Shown here: in pieces, positions 60,416-64,000 of the stretch
Numbering within the stretch: position 1 is the first letter of the stretch
Layout of the letters: every line of letters begins with the position of its first letter
DNA from: Alloacidobacterium dinghuense
GTDB taxonomy: Bacteria > Acidobacteriota > Terriglobia > Terriglobales > Acidobacteriaceae
Direction: 5' to 3'
DNA length: 64,000 nt
Assembly (NCBI RefSeq): GCF_014274465.1
Contig: NZ_CP060394.1
Span: 4,774,001 to 4,838,000, forward strand
Notes under the pieces: generated by a model
The model's input: the letters and a program-made list of their open reading frames with translations, nothing else
Told to the model about the DNA's origin: nothing
The model's database searches: none
Translations under genes and position numbers: made by a program

Positions 60416-61207
60416 ATGCGCGGTACAGCGCAGTTAAAGATTTACTTATTTCTACTCAGTGTCGCTGTTCTTGTTTCACCTCTGGCTTGCAAACGCGGGC
60501 ACAGCCAGGTTGCAGCGGCGTCCATAACTCCCACACCAGAGACTAAGCCAGCTCCGCCTACGCCGCTCGCGGTGAAGAAGGCAGAGCTGGGAGATGACAC
60601 AACGTGGAATCCGGAGTGGGACAATGTTGTCGAAACCGCCATTCCACCGGAACTACTTTCATCCCGCGTGCCGCGTGATGTTCGCCGCTTCTGTCCTCGC
60701 TTTTACCAGATGGAGGAAATCGACAAGCGTGCCTTCTGGGCGTATTTCTTTCAGGCTCTTGCAGGCGCAGAAGCTGGGCTTAATCCACGCACGAATGTGC
60801 GGCACACCGAACCGGAGGTTGCTGTGGTGGACGCCGTGACACATCAGCTCGTGCACAGTGAAGGCCTGCTGCAACTGACCTACGAAGATCAGCAACGCTA
60901 TGGCTGCGACTTCAACTGGGAGGTCGACCGCCATCTTCCGCCGCACGATCCGCAACGAACCATCCTGAATCCGGAAAACAATCTGAAGTGTGGCATCAAC
61001 ATTTTGAGCAATCAGATTATCGATCAGCACAAGTCGCTTTTTGCTCACACTTCATACTGGTCAACCTTGCAGCCGGGGACTGTCAGCTTCCGTGTGTTCG
61101 TGAAGCAGATGACCAATCCACCGGAATCCTGTGGCCTGCACAAAGCCGCAGTCAAGCATCGTTCTGTTGACAAAGGAACGGCCGAGGTGGCTTCTTCGCT
61201 GAGGTAA
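60416..61207 (+). CDS. Lysozyme-like (SLT-fold) lipoprotein
   Basis: A 263-residue protein from the ATG at 60416, with GGAGATG upstream. Signal and lipobox (LVSPLACKRG) at about 24. A Pro/Thr linker follows, then a helical domain with FFQALAGAEAGLNPRTNVRHTEP and SEGLLQLTYEDQQRYGCDFNW, which mirrors the AESGFNP and GLMQ motifs of transglycosylases, with Glu in the catalytic place (GAEAG). Three further cysteines (FCPRF, YGCDF, KCGIN) are unusual. Probably a peptidoglycan lytic transglycosylase with a divergent active site. Confidence 0.75.
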   Translation: MRGTAQLKIYLFLLSVAVLVSPLACKRGHSQVAAASITPTPETKPAPPTPLAVKKAELGDDTTWNPEWDNVVETAIPPELLSSRVPRDVRRFCPRFYQMEEIDKRAFWAYFFQALAGAEAGLNPRTNVRHTEPEVAVVDAVTHQLVHSEGLLQLTYEDQQRYGCDFNWEVDRHLPPHDPQRTILNPENNLKCGINILSNQIIDQHKSLFAHTSYWSTLQPGTVSFRVFVKQMTNPPESCGLHKAAVKHRSVDKGTAEVASSLR

Positions 61208-61208
61208 A

Positions 61209-62126
61209 TCAGCCGAAGAAGCCGTTCCATGGAAATGCCGCGCTGCCGCAAATGGTGAGGACCGGGCAGCGCGCGCTTGCCAGCACCTTGTAGGTCACGC
61301 CAGCTGGAACGTGCGTGCGCAGATGGATCGCTGGTCGAACGCCCAGCACGACCAGATCGGCGTTGCCGTCATTTGCCAGCTTCAGAATCGTAGATGGAGC
61401 CTCGCCCTGCTTCACCACACATTCCGGTGAGCACCATTCCCTCACTTCTTCCGGAACCATGGCATTCAGTTCATCGAGGAACGAGTCGCGCAACGATCCA
61501 GCGCAAATCCCCATGCGATCCAGAATAATGTGGCAGAGCGTTACTCGCGCTTTGCTCTCTTGTGCCAGCGATAGCGCATAGAGTGCCGCATGGGCTGTGT
61601 CGGGAGTAAAGTCCGTTGCGTAGAGAATGTGCGACCAGGACACATTGTCGCCGTCTGGAATTACGCATTCAGGACCGACCGTCAATACCGGGCAGGTGAC
61701 ATGGCGCAAAACGTCTTCGGCTGTCGATCCCAGAATAAAGCGCTCCAGATTCCTCTTACCTTTAGTACCCATCACGATCAGGTCGGGCCTGAACTCCCGC
61801 GCATATTCGATGATCGACGACGCAGGATTTACTCCAGTCAGGACAATCCCTTTTTCAATGATGTGTTCGCGACGAAGCTCTTGCCGCACCTTGCGAATAC
61901 CTTCCTCGCCAATCTCTCTCAGATCCGGCATGGAAAAACCTACAGCGGCCTCGGGAGATTGTGTTGCGAGTGACAGGTCGACGACATGGGCGGCGGTAAC
62001 GGCGGAGCCAAAATGGTGCGCAAGCTTCTTCACATATGCGAGGGCCTTCAGTGAGCTCTCAGAAAAGTCGGTTGCAAAAAGTATCTTTTCGACGGTGAGT
62101 GCGATGGGCTGGCCAATGACTGGCAT
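61209..62126 (-). CDS. Universal stress protein, two UspA domains
   Basis: A 305-residue tandem Usp; the ATG at 62126 follows GAAAGGAGG. Domain 1 (about 9-155) opens TVEKILFATDFSESSLKALAYV and carries VMGTKGKRNLERFILGSTAEDVL, an ATP-binding GTKG-x9-G-S(T)-type motif. Domain 2 opens SHILYATDFTPDTAHAALYAL and ends VVLGVRPAIHLRTHVPAGVTYKVL. It is divergent from a Crp/Fnr-type regulator and shares with it a perfect CRP-type site. Family members increase survival under respiratory stress and are often FNR-controlled. Confidence 0.9.
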   Translation of the reverse strand: MPVIGQPIALTVEKILFATDFSESSLKALAYVKKLAHHFGSAVTAAHVVDLSLATQSPEAAVGFSMPDLREIGEEGIRKVRQELRREHIIEKGIVLTGVNPASSIIEYAREFRPDLIVMGTKGKRNLERFILGSTAEDVLRHVTCPVLTVGPECVIPDGDNVSWSHILYATDFTPDTAHAALYALSLAQESKARVTLCHIILDRMGICAGSLRDSFLDELNAMVPEEVREWCSPECVVKQGEAPSTILKLANDGNADLVVLGVRPAIHLRTHVPAGVTYKVLASARCPVLTICGSAAFPWNGFFG

Positions 62127-62200
62127 AACGCCCTCCTTTCTGATCCCGGACTTAGCATCGCTCAATCGCTTCGATCTTTCCGTGATTCCGGACACTACCA

Positions 62201-62220
62201 GATGTGATCATGGTCACATC
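62201..62220. promoter_or_regulatory. CRP/FNR-family operator, perfect TGTGA-N6-TCACA
   Basis: The sequence gaTGTGATCATGGTCACAtc has 7-bp perfect inverted arms (GATGTGA / TCACATC). It is 74 nt upstream of the universal stress start and 63 nt upstream of the regulator start, so either gene could be controlled. Confidence 0.8.
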
Positions 62221-62283
62221 CAGGCAATCGGCTCTTTTGATAAAAATGATTTGTTCTCCTCGCGTTTCGCGAAAGCGCATACT

Positions 62284-63009
62284 ATGCGTATCGTTATGCC
62301 AGCGCCGACGATCCCATCGACTGACTCCTGCAAGGATTGCACCCTGCGCGGGGTGCGCATGTTCTGCAACCTGCACGACGATGCGCTGAATCATCTGGAT
62401 CAGATGGGTGTCCAGGTCCGCTATCCTGCGCGGGTGAACATCTTTCAGCAGGGAGAGAAGGCGCGTGCGCTGCACGTTCTGTGCTTCGGACATGTAAAGC
62501 TCTTCACCACTTCTCGCAGAGGCAAAAGCATGATTCTCAAAATCGCATGGCCCGGAGACGTGCTCGGCCTGAGCGCCGTGCTGAGCCAGGGCGACTATGA
62601 GGTGACGGCGGAAACCCTCGAACCTTGTCAGGTGAAGACGTTGCGTCACGACGAATTCCTCGCCTTCATCGACAAATTCAGTGAGGCTGGACGGCATTCG
62701 CTCGAAAGCATGGCGAGCGAGTATCAATCAGCATTTCGCGATGCGCGGCGACTTTCGCTTGCCGGCTCGGCCGCTTCTCGGCTTGCGAACGTGCTGCTCG
62801 ACCTTGCGCGGAATGCTGTAGACGACAGGAAAGAGCTGCGTTTCAACATTGCGTTGACGCACGAAGAGCTTGGCAATCTTGCGGGGCTTTCCCGTGAGAC
62901 GGTGACACGCCTGCTCGGAAAATTTCAGCGTGAAGGACTGCTCAGAATTAAAGGGGCCTCCATCACCATCGCTGACCAGAGCCGCTTCAGCCGTATAACT
63001 GAAGGCTGA
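62284..63009 (+). CDS. Crp/Fnr-family regulator with N-terminal cysteine cluster
   Basis: A 241-residue protein from the ATG at 62284; upstream codons read through the opposite Usp gene. The N terminus SCKDCTLRGVRMFC gives Cys16, Cys19, Cys28, and Cys115 (LEPCQVKTL) sits in the place of the fourth FNR ligand, so a [4Fe-4S] cluster is plausible. The cNMP-like barrel spans about 30-125 (RVNIFQQGEKARALHVLCFG) and the helix-turn-helix about 188-220 (LTHEELGNLAGLSRETVTRL). Residues Arg204, Glu205 and Arg209 equal the E. coli CRP recognition residues for TGTGA. It probably binds the site upstream. It combines FNR-style sensing with CRP-style DNA reading. Confidence 0.88.
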   Translation: MRIVMPAPTIPSTDSCKDCTLRGVRMFCNLHDDALNHLDQMGVQVRYPARVNIFQQGEKARALHVLCFGHVKLFTTSRRGKSMILKIAWPGDVLGLSAVLSQGDYEVTAETLEPCQVKTLRHDEFLAFIDKFSEAGRHSLESMASEYQSAFRDARRLSLAGSAASRLANVLLDLARNAVDDRKELRFNIALTHEELGNLAGLSRETVTRLLGKFQREGLLRIKGASITIADQSRFSRITEG

Positions 63010-63080
63010 GCCCCGCCCGATATTCAAAGCCAACTCCACCTGCTGACGTTTAGAATGGCGAGCATACTCGCCGCTCAGAG

Positions 63081-63650
63081 ATGGACGTCTACCTCCACAT
63101 CAGAGTCCTGTTGAGCATGATCCTCGGCCTGGGGGTCGGCCACCTGCTACGCGGAGTCTCACGCATCGTTCAGCACCCCACAAAGATTAGGGTGTACTGG
63201 GTTCACCTCGTCTGGGTACTGTTCGTGTTCCTCTATCTGATCCATTTCTGGTGGTGGGAGTTCTACCTCCAGAAAATCCCGCAGTGGACCTTTCCTCTCT
63301 ATTTCTTCCTCGCTCTTTACGCCACGCTCCTCTTTCTGCTGTGCTCATTGTTTTTCCCCGATGAAATGAGCGAATACGACGGCTACCGCGATTACTACTA
63401 CTCGCGTAAGCGATGGATTTTCAGCCTGATGATTATTCTTTTCGCCGCCGACACACTGGACAACTTTATCAAGGGCAGCGATTATTTTGCGCGCCTTGGA
63501 GTCTTCTACGAGATTCGCATAGGCTCTTACATCCTGTTTTGTCTGCTGGCCATCTGGGCGAAAAGCCCGCGCTTCCATGCTTTTTTCGCTATCTTCGCCC
63601 TCATAACTGAGGTGTTGAATATCCTCAAACGTTACCTCACCATTCACTGA
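63081..63650 (+). CDS. Unknown membrane protein
   Basis: A 189-residue protein with about five to six hydrophobic helices (about 8-25, 40-58, 70-92, 110-127, 143-160, 165-182). The charged loop FFPDEMSEYDGYRDYYYSRKRW is notable for its tyrosines. Tryptophans cluster in the second helix (FWWWEFY). No family was recognised. It follows the regulator gene after 71 nt on the same strand, so a common transcript is possible. Confidence 0.7.
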   Translation: MDVYLHIRVLLSMILGLGVGHLLRGVSRIVQHPTKIRVYWVHLVWVLFVFLYLIHFWWWEFYLQKIPQWTFPLYFFLALYATLLFLLCSLFFPDEMSEYDGYRDYYYSRKRWIFSLMIILFAADTLDNFIKGSDYFARLGVFYEIRIGSYILFCLLAIWAKSPRFHAFFAIFALITEVLNILKRYLTIH

Positions 63651-63686
63651 TTCGGGTCTAAGATAGTCACGCGTAGAGGAGATCGT

Positions 63687-64000
63687 ATGTGGATCATCAT
63701 TCGAGCGGGAATAGGGTTTCTATGTTGTCTTTGGATGCTGCAGCCGATGCACGCCCAATCCACGCCCGCTCAATCGACGATGGATGAACAGTGCCAAGGA
63801 TCCACCGTCGACTCGCAGGGTCCGGAGACGGCAACTGCCGCCCGCGCATTTCTCGCCGAGTTGCAGGCCGCCGTCAAAGCGAACGACAAGGCCAAGATCG
63901 CGCGCATGGTTTCATACCCGATGAACTTCGTACAAGGTACTAAACGTGTGCACATACGAGACAAGCAGACCTTTCTCGCGCGCTACGACACCATCTTCAC
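63687..64000 (+). CDS. Secreted protein, partial at the window edge
   Basis: The first 104 codons of an exported protein. The ATG at 63687 follows GAGGAGA. Signal peptide about 1-24 (ending PMHAQ). The visible part has a helix-loop (TAARAFLAELQAAVKANDKAKIARMVSYP) followed by MNFVQGTKRVHI, a pattern found in NTF2-like or similar small exported proteins of unknown function. The end is outside the window. Confidence 0.7.
   Translation, partial: MWIIIRAGIGFLCCLWMLQPMHAQSTPAQSTMDEQCQGSTVDSQGPETATAARAFLAELQAAVKANDKAKIARMVSYPMNFVQGTKRVHIRDKQTFLARYDTIF

Noticed and set aside
61627-62283. 219-codon upstream extension of the Crp/Fnr regulator
   Set aside because: Antisense to the universal stress gene; the ATG at 62284 directly precedes the Cys cluster.

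Overview
The window is high-GC bacterial chromosome and most likely belongs to an acidobacterium of the Terriglobia/Acidobacteriaceae type. The indicators are two very large TonB-dependent receptors carrying an N-terminal carboxypeptidase-regulatory-like domain, a divergent GH9/GH20 pair, an actinobacterial-style glycogen synthase, secreted proteins with an H(E/Q)DP(R/H)Y(Y/H)R motif, and intergenic 'gtcatcctgagcgaagcg' repeats. The taxon is inferred from gene content only. No rRNA, tRNA, CRISPR array or replication origin was seen.

Layout. 1-10.5 kb: a membrane SpoIIE-type phosphatase, a wrecked alcohol dehydrogenase, a methyltransferase, glycogen synthase, glutathione peroxidase, a Skp-like periplasmic chaperone with a clear promoter and terminator, lepA, an MltD-like LysM transglycosylase, and a histone-H1-like protein. 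10.5-17 kb, all on the minus strand: fabZ-lpxA-lpxI-peroxiredoxin-DinB-RibK, packed with overlaps or tiny gaps, then a PIN-toxin/antitoxin pair; upstream lies an ECF sigma/membrane protein/Spy-CnrX-like module with three copies of a structured repeat in and around it. 17-20.6 kb: an unknown membrane protein, a complete IS481-family element, and about 900 bp of repeats and hairpins. 20.6-34.6 kb: small secreted proteins, universal stress protein, SDR, methyltransferase, YjbR protein, tyrS, Uma2 nuclease, M48 protease, RlpA, two related secreted proteins and a GT4 glycosyltransferase.

34.8-51 kb is outer-membrane and polymer-degradation territory: an Oar-like receptor, an FAD monooxygenase, a second TonB receptor behind a small Cys/His-rich secreted protein, divergent GH9 and GH20 enzymes, isoaspartyl peptidase and several small secreted proteins. 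One of these carries a single-base frameshift, and an SDR tail survives as a remnant. 52-60 kb looks like sugar or sugar-acid use (class II aldolase, SDR, MFS carrier, cupin, TIM-barrel isomerase), interrupted by a persulfide-dioxygenase/rhodanese fusion and a GT87 membrane protein fused to a TolB-like propeller. 60-64 kb: a lysozyme-like lipoprotein, and a universal stress gene divergent from a Crp/Fnr regulator with a perfect TGTGA-N6-TCACA site between them.

Most unusual points: the repeat families whose hairpin arms change in a compensatory way, including one copy that supplies the start of a gene; the CnrYXH-like sigma module; the IS with a 38-nt perfect palindrome and a start-proximal hairpin; the Cys-cluster Crp/Fnr protein with a CRP-type recognition helix facing a CRP-type site; the glycosyltransferase-propeller fusion; and the archaeal-type riboflavin kinase overlapping a DinB gene.
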